Positions 7,016 through 14,017 of a stretch of 20,673 nucleotides of DNA are shown piece by piece; the first letter of the stretch is position 1; the number at the start of each line of letters is the position of its first letter. The stretch comes from Colivivens sp963640465 (GTDB lineage: Bacteria > Bacteroidota > Bacteroidia > Bacteroidales > Bacteroidaceae), in assembly GCA_963640465.1 (NCBI GenBank), contig CAVHYP010000048.1, forward strand, positions 1-20,673, written 5' to 3'. The notes below the pieces were generated by a model. It did no database searches, was not told the origin of the DNA, and saw only the letters and a program-made list of their open reading frames with translations. The translations under genes were made by a program, and so were the position numbers.

Positions 7016-7208
7016 TCCGGATGGGTGGGCTGGATTCGTGCGAATAGGAGCCAGCTCTCTCCGAGAGCGTAGACGATTACACTCGAGCTTCGCTTGCCTT
7101 GTCTGCCACGCACTAATTCCCGCACTCGCTTTAACGCTCTCGGAGAGAGCTAGCTCCTAGCGCTTCTGCTCCTATTCCTGCTCGCTTTCCTGCTCGCCCA
7201 TCCGGATG
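7016..7208. repeat. Nested inverted-repeat element (MITE-like or extragenic repeat)
   Basis: The inner arms at 7045-7070 and 7134-7159 are complementary over 26 bp with one mismatch (core GCTCTCTCCGAGAGCGT), around a 63-nt loop. The outer arms, TCCGGATGGG near 7017 and CCCATCCGGA near 7197, are also complementary. The extra sequence GCTCCTATTC near 7168 repeats the base of the inner arm. No ORF in the element resembles a transposase. A diverged copy of its right end lies at 12070-12117, so it is probably a dispersed repeat. Confidence 0.7.
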
Positions 7209-7213
7209 ATAAG

Positions 7214-7233
7214 TCTTTTCCTTCGGGAAAGGA
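7214..7233. other. TTCG-capped hairpin
   Basis: TCTTTTCC (7214-7221), loop TTCG, then GGAAAGGA (7226-7233): a stable 8-bp stem with a UUCG tetraloop, right after the inverted-repeat element. No T run follows, so terminator function is doubtful. Confidence 0.45.
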
Positions 7234-7264
7234 TTCAGAAGAGGATTCAAGATAGTCATTATAC

Positions 7265-7299
7265 AAAAAAAAGAGATTACTGTTTCACACAGGAATCTC
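7265..7299 (-). terminator. Intrinsic terminator downstream of tRNA-Cys
   Basis: On the minus strand GAGATT and AATCTC (7294-7299 and 7273-7278) enclose an inner CTGT/ACAG stem and are followed by eight T residues (7272-7265). A second smaller hairpin, GGAGTG/CACTCC (7317-7333), followed by TTTATT, lies between it and the tRNA. Both fit termination of the tRNA-Cys transcript. Confidence 0.75.
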
Positions 7300-7360
7300 C
7301 GCCACATTACTAATAAAGGAGTGTTATCACTCCATCAAACCTAAACTTAAATTTATAAAG

Positions 7361-7432
7361 AGGTCGGTACCCGATTCGAACGGGTGTACACGGTTTTGCA
7401 GACCGTTGACTAAGCCTCTCATCCAACCGACC
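7361..7432 (-). tRNA. tRNA-Cys (anticodon GCA)
   Basis: The 72-nt minus-strand sequence folds as a cloverleaf. The acceptor stem is GGTCGGT/ACCGACC with discriminator T (U73, the cysteine identity base). The anticodon stem ACGGT/ACCGT encloses CTGCAAA, which gives anticodon GCA. The T arm is ACCCG-TTCGAAT-CGGGT. The D stem is short (GAT/GTC). CCA is not encoded: CTT follows the discriminator. A consensus promoter lies 40-70 bp upstream and a strong terminator downstream, so it is transcribed alone. Confidence 0.95.
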
Positions 7433-7472
7433 ATTTCTGACCTTTTCTGAGGGTTGAACCCTTAAGCGAGTG

Positions 7473-7502
7473 CAAAGGTAGAAAAAACTTTCGAACCGAC
7501 AA
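7473..7502 (-). promoter_or_regulatory. Promoter of tRNA-Cys
   Basis: On the minus strand a TTG at 7502-7500 is followed after 19 bp by TACCTTTG (7480-7473), matching the Bacteroidetes -33/-7 consensus. The predicted start lies about 35 nt upstream of the mature tRNA 5' end. Confidence 0.65.
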
Positions 7503-7524
7503 TGCTTTAATGCTAATTATTTTC

Positions 7525-7532
7525 TAAATTTG
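7525..7532 (+). promoter_or_regulatory. Candidate -7 box for tilS
   Basis: TAAATTTG matches TAnnTTTG exactly and ends 19 bp before the tilS ATG, giving a leader of about 12 nt. No clear -33 element is visible. Confidence 0.5.
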
Positions 7533-7551
7533 CAGTAAAATTCGTTCACAC

Positions 7552-8895
7552 ATGAGCAAAAATGAGATTTCATACACCAAAATCGGACTTTTTATCCGGC
7601 AAAAACAATTGGCAGAAAGCTCCAGCCGAATACTCGTGGCATTGAGTGGTGGACCCGACTCGGTGTTCCTCCTGCGCTACCTCGTACATTGCAACTACAC
7701 GGTGGAAGCTGCCCACTGCAATTTCCACTTGAGAGGCGAGGAAAGCATGAGGGACGAGAGGTTTGTGCGTTCGCTGTGCGTTTCGCTGGGAGTCGGGCTG
7801 CACGTGAAGGACTTCGACACCGAGGACGAGGCACGGCGCAGGAACATAAGCATTGAGATGGCTGCAAGGGAACTCAGATACGCCTGGTTTGAAGAACTGC
7901 GGTGTGCCACAGCATGCGACTGCATAGCCGTGGCTCACCACCGCGACGACAATGTGGAAACTCTGCTGCTCAACCTTGTCCGTGGTACCGGCATCAAAGG
8001 ACTCAAGGGGATGCAACCGAGGAACGGCAACATCATACGTCCGCTCTTGTGCATCAGCCGCGACGACATCATCTGCGGGCTGAAGGAAATGAGACAAGAC
8101 TACGTGACCGACAGCACCAACGAAAAGAATCTCTACAGCCGCAACAAAGTGAGGCTGGATGTCATGCCGCTGCTGAGAACCATCAATCCGGCTGCCGACG
8201 AAAACATTGCACGAACCATAGAAAACCTCAGCGAGACATACTGCATCTACGAGGAAAGCATGAGAAAAAGCATCGTTGGATGTACGAAAAAAGAAGGCGA
8301 CACCTTACATATAAATAAGGAAAAGTTGATGAAATCTGCCTCACCCCTATCCGTGCTGCACTGCATACTCGAGCAATACGGATTCAACCGCAAACAGACA
8401 AAGGACATCCTTGCGTGCAGCGAAACCGGCAAGACCTTCTGCTCGAATGCCTACAGCCTCGTCACCGACAGAGACCAACTGATTCTACAGCCAACTGTCC
8501 AGGAACAGATGCTGGTTGACATGCCGATTGCCGACTACGAAGGAATCTCGATGACCACTGCCGATGCAAAGAACCTGCAGATTATCAAACGGCCCGAATA
8601 TGCCTATATCGACAAGAAAAAGGTGCGTGAACGGCTCACAGTCAGATCCGTAAGGCAGGGAGACTCATTCGTTCCCTTCGGAATGAAAGGAAAGAAACTG
8701 ATGAGTAACTTCCTCACCGACCAAAAGCTCAGTCTGTTCGACAAGCGAAGGCAACTCGTGGTGTGTGACGGACAAAACGTAGTGTGGGTCGTGGGACGCA
8801 GAAGTTCCAATCTCTACAGAGTTGACAATAACACGAAGGAAGTCATCATACTGAAGCTACAAGAATCAAACGACAAACAAGCCAAAAGTCACTAA
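7552..8895 (+). CDS. tilS: tRNA(Ile)-lysidine synthetase
   Basis: A 447-residue enzyme that ligates lysine to C34 of tRNA-Ile(CAU) using ATP, so that it reads AUA; it acts in the cytoplasm and is essential in most bacteria. The PP-loop motif LSGGPDS (31-37) is intact. The N-terminal catalytic half continues through HCNFHLRGEES, and AVAHHRDDNVETLLLNLVRG is the second family motif. The C-terminal TilS_C domain is present (VRQGDSFVPFGMKGKKLMSN and VVWVVGRR). Length and both domains are normal for Bacteroidetes. The start at 7552 is the only ATG giving the expected N-terminus. It is a single gene, divergent from tRNA-Cys, and is followed within 11 bp by a Vsr remnant. Confidence 0.96.
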   Translation: MSKNEISYTKIGLFIRQKQLAESSSRILVALSGGPDSVFLLRYLVHCNYTVEAAHCNFHLRGEESMRDERFVRSLCVSLGVGLHVKDFDTEDEARRRNISIEMAARELRYAWFEELRCATACDCIAVAHHRDDNVETLLLNLVRGTGIKGLKGMQPRNGNIIRPLLCISRDDIICGLKEMRQDYVTDSTNEKNLYSRNKVRLDVMPLLRTINPAADENIARTIENLSETYCIYEESMRKSIVGCTKKEGDTLHINKEKLMKSASPLSVLHCILEQYGFNRKQTKDILACSETGKTFCSNAYSLVTDRDQLILQPTVQEQMLVDMPIADYEGISMTTADAKNLQIIKRPEYAYIDKKKVRERLTVRSVRQGDSFVPFGMKGKKLMSNFLTDQKLSLFDKRRQLVVCDGQNVVWVVGRRSSNLYRVDNNTKEVIILKLQESNDKQAKSH

Positions 8896-8906
8896 ATTCA
8901 TAAACT

Positions 8907-9014
8907 ATGGACAAACTGACAAAGGAACAGCGCAGCCGCTGCATGGTATCCGCCCATAGCATGAAAGCTACTAAAGTAGTCTTTACCACAATTAAACACG
9001 CACAATCTTTGTGA
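8907..9014 (+). pseudogene. Vsr-type mismatch endonuclease remnant (N-terminal fragment)
   Basis: A 35-codon frame begins MDKLTKEQRSRCM, which matches the conserved N-terminus of very-short-patch-repair (Vsr) endonucleases in many Bacteroidetes. The next residues (VSAHSMKATKVV) follow the family's spacing only weakly, then the frame stops at 9012-9014. No catalytic residues are present and no further Vsr-like frame follows. I read it as the 5' end of a lost gene; its tail overlaps the 3' end of the minus-strand 60-residue gene. A short functional protein is unlikely, but the match covers only about 13 residues. Confidence 0.5.
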
Positions 9015-9174
9015 TTTTGCCGTCGGCAATCTCCATTCTGCGCACCCATTGGGCATGATCCAATTCAGCTTCGAGCTTATAAGAACGGAGCATAATGTCG
9101 TCGTGCAGTTCCACTACATAGTTGTGGAAGATGACGCCATCAATCACCACTGACGAAGCTGCATATCTGACCAT
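8992..9174 (-). CDS. Small unknown protein (60 aa)
   Basis: A 60-residue frame, MVRYAASSVVIDGVIFHNYV to ADGKITKIVRV, with an amphipathic, plausible protein composition and no signal peptide or membrane segment. The pattern of alternating strands (SSVVIDGVIFHNYVVEL, then MEIADGKITKIV) suggests a small beta-rich domain. I do not recognise the family. It lies downstream of the NAD(P)HX repair gene in the same direction, about 100 bp away, separated by a degenerate repeat array. It is the best coding candidate in the 375-bp gap between tilS and that gene. Confidence 0.55.
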   Translation of the reverse strand: MVRYAASSVVIDGVIFHNYVVELHDDIMLRSYKLEAELDHAQWVRRMEIADGKITKIVRV

Positions 9175-9183
9175 AGAACAAGT

Positions 9184-9268
9184 ATTGACGGATTAAAACC
9201 GCAAATTAGAGTACTGAACTCATGAAATTGACGGATAAAACTCGTGAATTGGAGGGTTGAAACGGGAC
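9184..9268. repeat. Degenerate tandem array, four units of 21-22 bp
   Basis: Units start at 9184, 9205, 9227 and 9248, each beginning ATT. Units 1 and 3 share ATTGACGGAT and the following AAAAC; units 2 and 4 are more diverged (ATTAGAGTACTGAAC and ATTGGAGGGTTGAAAC). The array fills the gap between the 60-aa gene and the stop of the NAD(P)HX repair gene. Confidence 0.65.
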
Positions 9269-9271
9269 TAA

Positions 9272-10792
9272 TCAGTTGCATTTTCTCAATTTCTTGAATG
9301 CATGCGGCAAATAGTTGACGATGTCGGTGGCAATCATGCCTTCTTCGGATAGGTCTTCTGCTGCCAAATCGCCTGCCAAGCCATGCACATAAACTCCAAG
9401 TGTTGCTGCATGAAGCGGCGAGTAGCCTTGTGCAAGTAACGACAAGATGACGCCAGTAAGTACATCGCCGCTACCTGCTGTTGCCATTCCGGCATTGCCG
9501 GTTGAATTGAAGTAGACATTACCTTCGGGTGTGACTGTTGCTGTATTTGCGCCCTTGATTACGACGTAAAGTCCGTTCGCCCGTGCAAATTCACGGGTGA
9601 GCTGGAGTTCAGTCAAGCTGTCTGGAGTTTCGCCTATCAAGCCACGTAGTTCTTTCTTGTGGGGCGTAAGGATTGAACCGTGGGGTATGAACTTTATCAG
9701 CTGAGGATTTGCAGCCAAAAGATTCAATGCATCGGCATCGAGCACCATCGGTACGTCAGCGTCCTTCAATTGCTGTTCCATTGCCTTTGCTGTCGTGCTG
9801 TCAGTCCCTATGCCCGGGCCAATGGCAAGGGCATTGTACTGACGGGAAACAAACGGAGTGGCGAACTGGTCGGAATCTTCGATATCGAGGATTGCCTCGG
9901 GCACAACGCACTGGAGCGGAAGCAGATTGCTGGCAGAGGTGTGAACGGTGAGCTTACCCACCCCACTTCGCATGCACGCTTTGGCTGCCATGACGGCAGC
10001 ACCTGCCATTCCTCGTTTTCCGGCAACGAGACAAGCATGACCGAAGGTCCCCTTGTGGGAGAACTTGCTGCGGGGTTTCAATGTCTCGGCAGCATCGCAT
10101 CTCTCATATATATAATAAGGAGTAGATGTGATATCGGTATTGGGGTCAATCAACTGGATGTCCAAAAGCCGCACATTGTCCACAAACTGTTCGTGCTCGG
10201 CAAAAAGGAAGGAAAGCTTCGTGAACTGGAAAGTGAGAGTGACGCTTGCCCTCACCACATGCGAAAGATCGTTCGAAGAATTGTCCTCTGTCATCAGACC
10301 TGAGGGCACATCAATGGACACAACCTTTGCTCCGGATGAATTGATGCAGTCCACGGCTTCGGCATATCTGCCCGATAATGGCGATGAGAGCCCGGTACCG
10401 AACAGACCATCGACAATCACATCGTCGGTTGATGCTTGAGGCAAGGCGAATGCATCGGGAGTCACTTCATGGAAAACGATATTGGGCAAAGAAACAAGTC
10501 GTTCCTTGTTGGTCCGGCAATCAACAGACAAACGTCCCTTGAGATTGAACAAATATGCTTCCACCCTATAGCCACACTTTGCCAACATGCGTGCAACGGC
10601 AAGGGCATCGCCTCCGTTGCCTCCCGGTCCGGCAAACATCAACACCCTGCATCCGTAAGTGGACATGCGTATTATCTCGTCTGCCACTGCAGAAGAAGCC
10701 CGTTCCATCAAGTCGATTGACGGAACTGGCTCGTTTGCGATTGTGTAAGTATCAACATCGTGTATCTGCCTGGATGTAAGTATTTTCTTCAT
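9272..10792 (-). CDS. nnr: Bifunctional NAD(P)H-hydrate epimerase / ADP-dependent dehydratase
   Basis: A 506-residue protein of normal length. It repairs hydrated NADH and NADPH: the N-terminal YjeF domain epimerises R to S forms, and the C-terminal carbohydrate-kinase-like domain dehydrates the S form. Epimerase motifs: AGPGGNGGDALAVARML (54-70) and VDGLFGTGL (127-135). Dehydratase motifs: HKGTFGHACLVAGKRGMAGA (246-265), AIGPGIGTD (323-331), LDADALNLLA (351-360), ILTPHKKEL (374-382) and NAGMATAGSGDVLTG (433-447). All key glycines and the catalytic Asp of GSGD are present. It lies 106 bp downstream of asnA on the same strand, with a tandem-repeat array between, so it may share the asnA transcript. 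Confidence 0.96.
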   Translation of the reverse strand: MKKILTSRQIHDVDTYTIANEPVPSIDLMERASSAVADEIIRMSTYGCRVLMFAGPGGNGGDALAVARMLAKCGYRVEAYLFNLKGRLSVDCRTNKERLVSLPNIVFHEVTPDAFALPQASTDDVIVDGLFGTGLSSPLSGRYAEAVDCINSSGAKVVSIDVPSGLMTEDNSSNDLSHVVRASVTLTFQFTKLSFLFAEHEQFVDNVRLLDIQLIDPNTDITSTPYYIYERCDAAETLKPRSKFSHKGTFGHACLVAGKRGMAGAAVMAAKACMRSGVGKLTVHTSASNLLPLQCVVPEAILDIEDSDQFATPFVSRQYNALAIGPGIGTDSTTAKAMEQQLKDADVPMVLDADALNLLAANPQLIKFIPHGSILTPHKKELRGLIGETPDSLTELQLTREFARANGLYVVIKGANTATVTPEGNVYFNSTGNAGMATAGSGDVLTGVILSLLAQGYSPLHAATLGVYVHGLAGDLAAEDLSEEGMIATDIVNYLPHAFKKLRKCN

Positions 10793-10840
10793 ACGTATTC
10801 AGCAAGGAATCGAGTCTGCCTATAATGTTCCAGTTTATCG

Positions 10841-10907
10841 GTTCCTTCAAATCTGATTTACAAGTTTCCTCAAGTCGGATTCATAAGTTCCCTTCAAATC
10901 AGATGAG
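10841..10907. repeat. Degenerate tandem array of 23-bp units between asnA and nnr
   Basis: Units begin at 10841 (GTTCCTTCAAATCTGATT), 10864 (GTTTCCTCAAGTCGGATT) and 10887 (GTTCCCTTCAAATCAGAT). A weaker unit can be seen upstream (around 10803-10830, ending CTATAAT). The third unit runs into the asnA stop codon at 10899-10901. Confidence 0.7.
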
Positions 10908-11936
10908 CGGCATTCCTGCCGATGCACATTCTTCTCTCATCGACTTTGGCCAAATGCTTGCCTGAATCTCGCCGATGTGGGCTTTTTGCAGCATGACCAT
11001 GCACAGACGGCTCTGACCTATACCTCCACCTATGGACAGTGGAAGTTCGCCGGAGAGCAGTTTCTTGTGGAAATACAACTGCTCACGTTCCTGCTTGTCT
11101 GTGATTTCCAATTGGCGGAGCAATGCTTCCTTGTCGACTCTTATACCCATGGAGCTGAGTTCCACGGCACGGCCAAGCACTGGATACCAAATCATAATGT
11201 CGCCGTTCAAGCCATAATAGCCGTCGCCGTTCAGGGTAGTCCAATCATCGTAGTCGGGTGCACGGAGGTCGTGGGGCTCGCCATTGCTCAACTTGCCACC
11301 GATGCCCATGATGAAAACAGCACCGAGCTTGCGACAGATTTCATCCTCACGTTCCTTTGGAGTAAGGTTCGGGTACATCTTCAACAGTTCCTCGGAATGG
11401 ATGAAATGAATCTTCTCGGGCAGGAACGGCTTCAGTACATTGAAGTGCTCGCACACGAGATATTCGGTACGGCAAATGGCATCGTAGATCTTGACTACTA
11501 TATCCTTAAGGAAATCAAGATTGCGGTCTTCCCGGTTGATGGTACGTTCCCAATCCCACTGGTCAACGTACAGAGAGTGGAGGTTGTCCATCTCCTCGTC
11601 ACCACGGATGGCATTCATGTCGGTATAGAGTCCATAGCCTGGCTTGATGTCATATTCGCCAAGCATCACTCGTTTCCACTTGGCGAGCGAATGAACAATC
11701 TCAGCCATTTGGTCGTTCATGTCCTTTATGGGGAAAGAGACAGGCCGCTCCACTCCATTGAGGTCGTCGTTGAGTCCCAGCCCTTTCATCACGAAGAGAG
11801 GAGCAGTGATTCTCCTCAGACGCAAAGAAGTGGAGAGGTTGGACTGAAAGAAGTCTTTTATCAATTTTATTCCCTGCTCGGTCTCGAGAGGGTTAATCAA
11901 AGGTCTGTAACCCTCGGGTTTTATCAGTTTACTCAT
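10899..11936 (-). CDS. asnA: Aspartate--ammonia ligase (AsnA-type asparagine synthetase)
   Basis: A 345-residue enzyme that makes asparagine from aspartate, ammonia and ATP. It has the class II aminoacyl-tRNA-synthetase-like fold and acts in the cytoplasm. Visible motifs: LRLRRITAPLFVMKGLGLND near the N-terminus, VERPVSFPIKDM, AEIVHSLAKWKRVML, the MNAIRGDEE region, DQWDWERTI, and the motif-3-like SIGGGIGQSRLCMVMLQKAH (about 301-320). It is slightly longer than the E. coli enzyme (330), as is usual in Bacteroidetes. A promoter-like sequence lies about 20-55 bp upstream. The stop codon falls inside a 23-bp repeat unit. Confidence 0.97.
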   Translation of the reverse strand: MSKLIKPEGYRPLINPLETEQGIKLIKDFFQSNLSTSLRLRRITAPLFVMKGLGLNDDLNGVERPVSFPIKDMNDQMAEIVHSLAKWKRVMLGEYDIKPGYGLYTDMNAIRGDEEMDNLHSLYVDQWDWERTINREDRNLDFLKDIVVKIYDAICRTEYLVCEHFNVLKPFLPEKIHFIHSEELLKMYPNLTPKEREDEICRKLGAVFIMGIGGKLSNGEPHDLRAPDYDDWTTLNGDGYYGLNGDIMIWYPVLGRAVELSSMGIRVDKEALLRQLEITDKQEREQLYFHKKLLSGELPLSIGGGIGQSRLCMVMLQKAHIGEIQASIWPKSMREECASAGMPLI

Positions 11937-11957
11937 TGTGTTTTATGTTTGATTATG

Positions 11958-11990
11958 CAAAGTTAGTAAAAATCAGCGTGCACAGCTCAA
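11958..11990 (-). promoter_or_regulatory. Candidate asnA promoter
   Basis: On the minus strand a TTG (11990-11988) precedes TAACTTTG (11965-11958) by 22 bp, near the Bacteroidetes consensus. The predicted leader is about 15 nt. A perfect palindrome, CGAAAATTTTCG, lies about 50 bp further upstream at 12041-12052. Confidence 0.5.
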
Positions 11991-12040
11991 CTTTTCACGT
12001 TAATCATTGTGTAATGAGTAATTAATCTGTCCCGAACATT

Positions 12041-12052
12041 CGAAAATTTTCG
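12041..12052. promoter_or_regulatory. Perfect 12-bp palindrome CGAAAATTTTCG
   Basis: A perfect inverted repeat in the asnA-queE gap. A one-base-longer version is at 5946-5958, just before the ncRNA promoter. Both lie upstream of promoter-like sequences. It could be an operator or a chance A/T-rich palindrome. Confidence 0.3.
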
Positions 12053-12069
12053 TTTTGCCATGCTGTTGG

Positions 12070-12117
12070 ATTCTATTCCAGCCTGCTTTCCCGCTCACGC
12101 CATCCGAATGACAAATC
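12070..12117. repeat. Diverged copy of the right end of the 7016-7208 element
   Basis: TTCTATTCCAGCCTGCTTTC and then CCGCTCACGCCATCCGAATG align with CTCCTATTCCTGCTCGCTTT and CCTGCTCGCCCATCCGGATG at about 7169-7208 with few gaps. This copy has no inverted partner here. It abuts and slightly overlaps the queE stop codon. Confidence 0.6.
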
Positions 12118-12682
12118 ATCTAAACTTCAGCATTTTGTGGGTTTGTAGCGACAGACGCCATTTGGGATGGCCGAGGATAAACTGGATGGTGGCTTTCACG
12201 TTCGCTTCATTCTCGGCCTCATCACCGCTGTCGAGCGGTTGCAGACGATAGTCGCATGCCTTTATTGAATCGTACTGCGACATGTCTTGGTGCATGAAGA
12301 GGACCTTCAGTTCATCGATGCGCTGAATGCGGACGGGCAGGTCTTTGGGCGAGCACGTCACCCAGTCGACATTGCACCCGCTGGGCAGAGGCAATGACCC
12401 GTTGGTTTCAATCTGAACGAAGCATCCGTACGAATGGAGTGATGCCACGAGGGAAGCTGTCAGTTGCAAGGTGGGTTCACCGCCTGTTATCACCACGTGC
12501 CTTGTCGGATAAGCCAACACGGCATCCACCACCTCTTGTTCGGTCATCTCCGTATGTGCCAAGTGTTGAGTGTCGCAGAAGGGGCACCGGGTATTGCATC
12601 CACTGGTACGCACGAAGACTGCCGGAGTTCCGGTAAAACGTCCCTCGCCCTGGAGGGAATAGAATATCTCGTTGATTCGCAT
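12116..12682 (-). CDS. queE: 7-carboxy-7-deazaguanine synthase (radical SAM)
   Basis: A 188-residue radical-SAM enzyme that converts 6-carboxy-tetrahydropterin to 7-carboxy-7-deazaguanine in queuosine precursor synthesis. The N-terminus NEIFYSLQGEGRFTGTPAVF is the QueE signature. The 4Fe-4S ligands are C29, C33 and C36 in SGCNTRCPFCDT. VVITGGEPTLQ is the SAM-binding GGEP motif and FVQIETNGSLPLPSG follows. The C-terminus SLQTHKMLKFR is the usual ending. It is downstream of queD by 48 bp on the same strand, so the two form an operon; queC and queF are not in the window. Confidence 0.96.
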   Translation of the reverse strand: MRINEIFYSLQGEGRFTGTPAVFVRTSGCNTRCPFCDTQHLAHTEMTEQEVVDAVLAYPTRHVVITGGEPTLQLTASLVASLHSYGCFVQIETNGSLPLPSGCNVDWVTCSPKDLPVRIQRIDELKVLFMHQDMSQYDSIKACDYRLQPLDSGDEAENEANVKATIQFILGHPKWRLSLQTHKMLKFR

Positions 12683-12708
12683 TGAGTCGGAGTAATTGAG
12701 TCAGAGTG
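12681..12708. repeat. 14-bp tandem duplication at the queE start
   Basis: ATTGAGTCGGAGTA (12681) and ATTGAGTCAGAGTG (12695) match at 12 of 14 positions. The first copy includes part of the queE start codon. Confidence 0.55.
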
Positions 12709-12730
12709 ACATAGATAGTTAAAGGAAAAA

Positions 12731-13069
12731 TCAAAATGTGTCTTTCTCGTACGTAGCTATATTGTATTCCGACTCCTGCACATCGACACGATAGCAATGA
12801 TCCACCTGGTCGCACACCCAGCGCGCTATGTTCTCGGCAGTGGGATTGAACGGCAGGAGTTCGTTGAAATTACCGTGGTCGAGATAGCCGTACACCTTTT
12901 CCTTTACTTTAGTGAAATCCACGACCATACCATCGGCATTGAGTTCCTTGGCACAACAATAAACGGTGACCACCCAGTTGTGGCCATGCAAGCCTTCACA
13001 CTTGCTGGGATAAGACAACTTCAACTGATGACAGCCGGCTATCTCCATTTTCTTCTTGATGTAATACAT
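12731..13069 (-). CDS. queD: 6-carboxy-5,6,7,8-tetrahydropterin synthase
   Basis: A 112-residue enzyme of the QueD/PTPS family that makes 6-carboxy-tetrahydropterin from 7,8-dihydroneopterin triphosphate, the step before QueE. Zinc ligands H14 (AGCHQLK), H28 and H30 (LHGHNW) are present, as is catalytic C24 in SKCEGLHGH. The motif VVDFTKVKE and the later LDHGNFNE with PTAENIARWV are typical. The length is normal for the short QueD type. It is the first gene of the queD-queE operon. A -7-like box lies at 13169-13176, leaving a leader of about 90-100 nt. Confidence 0.95.
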   Translation of the reverse strand: MYYIKKKMEIAGCHQLKLSYPSKCEGLHGHNWVVTVYCCAKELNADGMVVDFTKVKEKVYGYLDHGNFNELLPFNPTAENIARWVCDQVDHCYRVDVQESEYNIATYEKDTF

Positions 13070-13168
13070 TGGAATGAGAGTTTTTTCGTTAGGGTTTCCT
13101 TCTACCTAAAGGCGCAGTTTCATGCCCCGCCTAATGCCAAGCCAGCACCATTGCCAACTAAGCGGCTG

Positions 13169-13176
13169 CAAAGTTA
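13169..13176 (-). promoter_or_regulatory. Candidate -7 box for queD-queE
   Basis: The minus-strand sequence TAACTTTG matches TAnnTTTG. No good -33 element is seen. The resulting leader contains GC-rich stretches that could fold, but I cannot assign a known riboswitch. Confidence 0.35.
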
Positions 13177-13221
13177 CATATTTTTCGGCACACAGCCTAG
13201 GTTCTGCAAGGTTTTTATTTC

Positions 13222-13331
13222 ACACCACTGCTAGTATCAGACAAGACAACCAGTCGTATCGGCTCAGACAACCGGTCGTATAAACCTGGACAAAGCATTG
13301 TCTGCAACAAAACAACCGATTGCATGAAAAC
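13222..13331. repeat. Degenerate tandem array, about five units of 22 bp
   Basis: Units start at 13222 (weak), 13244, 13266, 13288 and 13310. Units 2 and 3 are AGACAACCAGTCGTAT and AGACAACCGGTCGTAT. Units 4 and 5 keep GACAA/AACAACC and a later TTG. The array lies in the 353-bp gap (13070-13422) between divergent queD and the kinase-like gene. The rest of that gap holds only candidate -7 boxes and no gene. Confidence 0.65.
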
Positions 13332-13378
13332 ACATAAAAAAAAGCGCATGACCAACGACATGATAAAATAATTGTACG

Positions 13379-13386
13379 TAATTTTG
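13379..13386 (+). promoter_or_regulatory. Candidate -7 box for the kinase-lrgAB operon
   Basis: TAATTTTG matches TAnnTTTG and lies 36 bp before the ATG at 13423. No -33 element is clear. Confidence 0.4.
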
Positions 13387-13422
13387 CACCCGATATTCGA
13401 TGAGCATAAAACAGGAACCACT

Positions 13423-13989
13423 ATGATTATCACAATTGCAAGACAGTGCGGATGTGATGCCGAGAGCGTCGGCAGGCTTCTTGCCGATTTCTATGGCGTA
13501 CCGCTCTACACACGCAAGGATTTTCTGGCGAAGGCACGCAGCATGGGGCAATACGACGAGATGTACGACTTCTTTTCCGAGCATCCCATCGACGACCTCG
13601 CCATGGCAGCCACCATGCAGGAGTCGGTGACAAGGGAGGTGCGCGAACGGCTGCGCAAGGCTGTAAATTACTTCGTGGACAACAAAGACTGCATCATTGT
13701 AGGACGATGCGGCAACATCATACTCGACAACCGCAAAGACCTCACGTCAGTGTTCCTACATGCGCCACATGCAGTGAGAGTGGACCGCATAGCCTCTCGC
13801 CACCAACTGAGCAAAGAGGACGCAACTGAACGGGTGAACCGCATCGACGAAGAGCGACGGTCATACCACAGCTATTACACGGGACACACCTGGGGCGATG
13901 CTGCCAAATACGACCTCTCCATCAATGTGCACCGCTTTGGTGCCGATGCCACAGCCCACATCATCGAGCAGGCTTTGGAAACGAAATAG
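13423..13989 (+). CDS. Cytidylate-kinase-like family protein
   Basis: A 188-residue protein of the cytidylate-kinase-like group (AAK6/Cytidylate_kin2 type), common in Bacteroidetes and Firmicutes. The N-terminus MIITIARQCGCDAESVGRLL corresponds to the family start ITIARQxGSGGxxIG, but the GSGG of the P-loop-like turn is replaced by GCDA. Further family features are YGVPLYTRKDFLAKA, KDCIIVGRCGNIILDN (about 86-101), and the C-terminal VNRIDEERRSYHSYYTGHTW and YDLSINVHRFG. The substrate is unknown. I chose 13423 because the in-frame ATG at 13372 would add 17 residues before the conserved first strand. It is followed by lrgA after 28 bp and is probably co-transcribed with it. Confidence 0.8.
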   Translation: MIITIARQCGCDAESVGRLLADFYGVPLYTRKDFLAKARSMGQYDEMYDFFSEHPIDDLAMAATMQESVTREVRERLRKAVNYFVDNKDCIIVGRCGNIILDNRKDLTSVFLHAPHAVRVDRIASRHQLSKEDATERVNRIDEERRSYHSYYTGHTWGDAAKYDLSINVHRFGADATAHIIEQALETK

Positions 13990-14017
13990 CATCAAATCCC
14001 ATAGAAGAACAGACATT

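Noticed and set aside
6916..7160. Small frames (69 and 60 residues) across the inverted-repeat region
   Set aside because: They run through the hairpins and have no recognisable start context or domain; the stretch is best read as non-coding.
12060..12251. 63-residue plus-strand frame at the queE 3' end
   Set aside because: It consists of the dispersed-repeat copy plus sequence antisense to queE.
13070..13168. preQ1 riboswitch in the queD leader
   Set aside because: There is a possible short stem (TTAGG/CCTAA) with an A-rich tail, but the pseudoknot pairing and the conserved loop bases of preQ1-I are missing.
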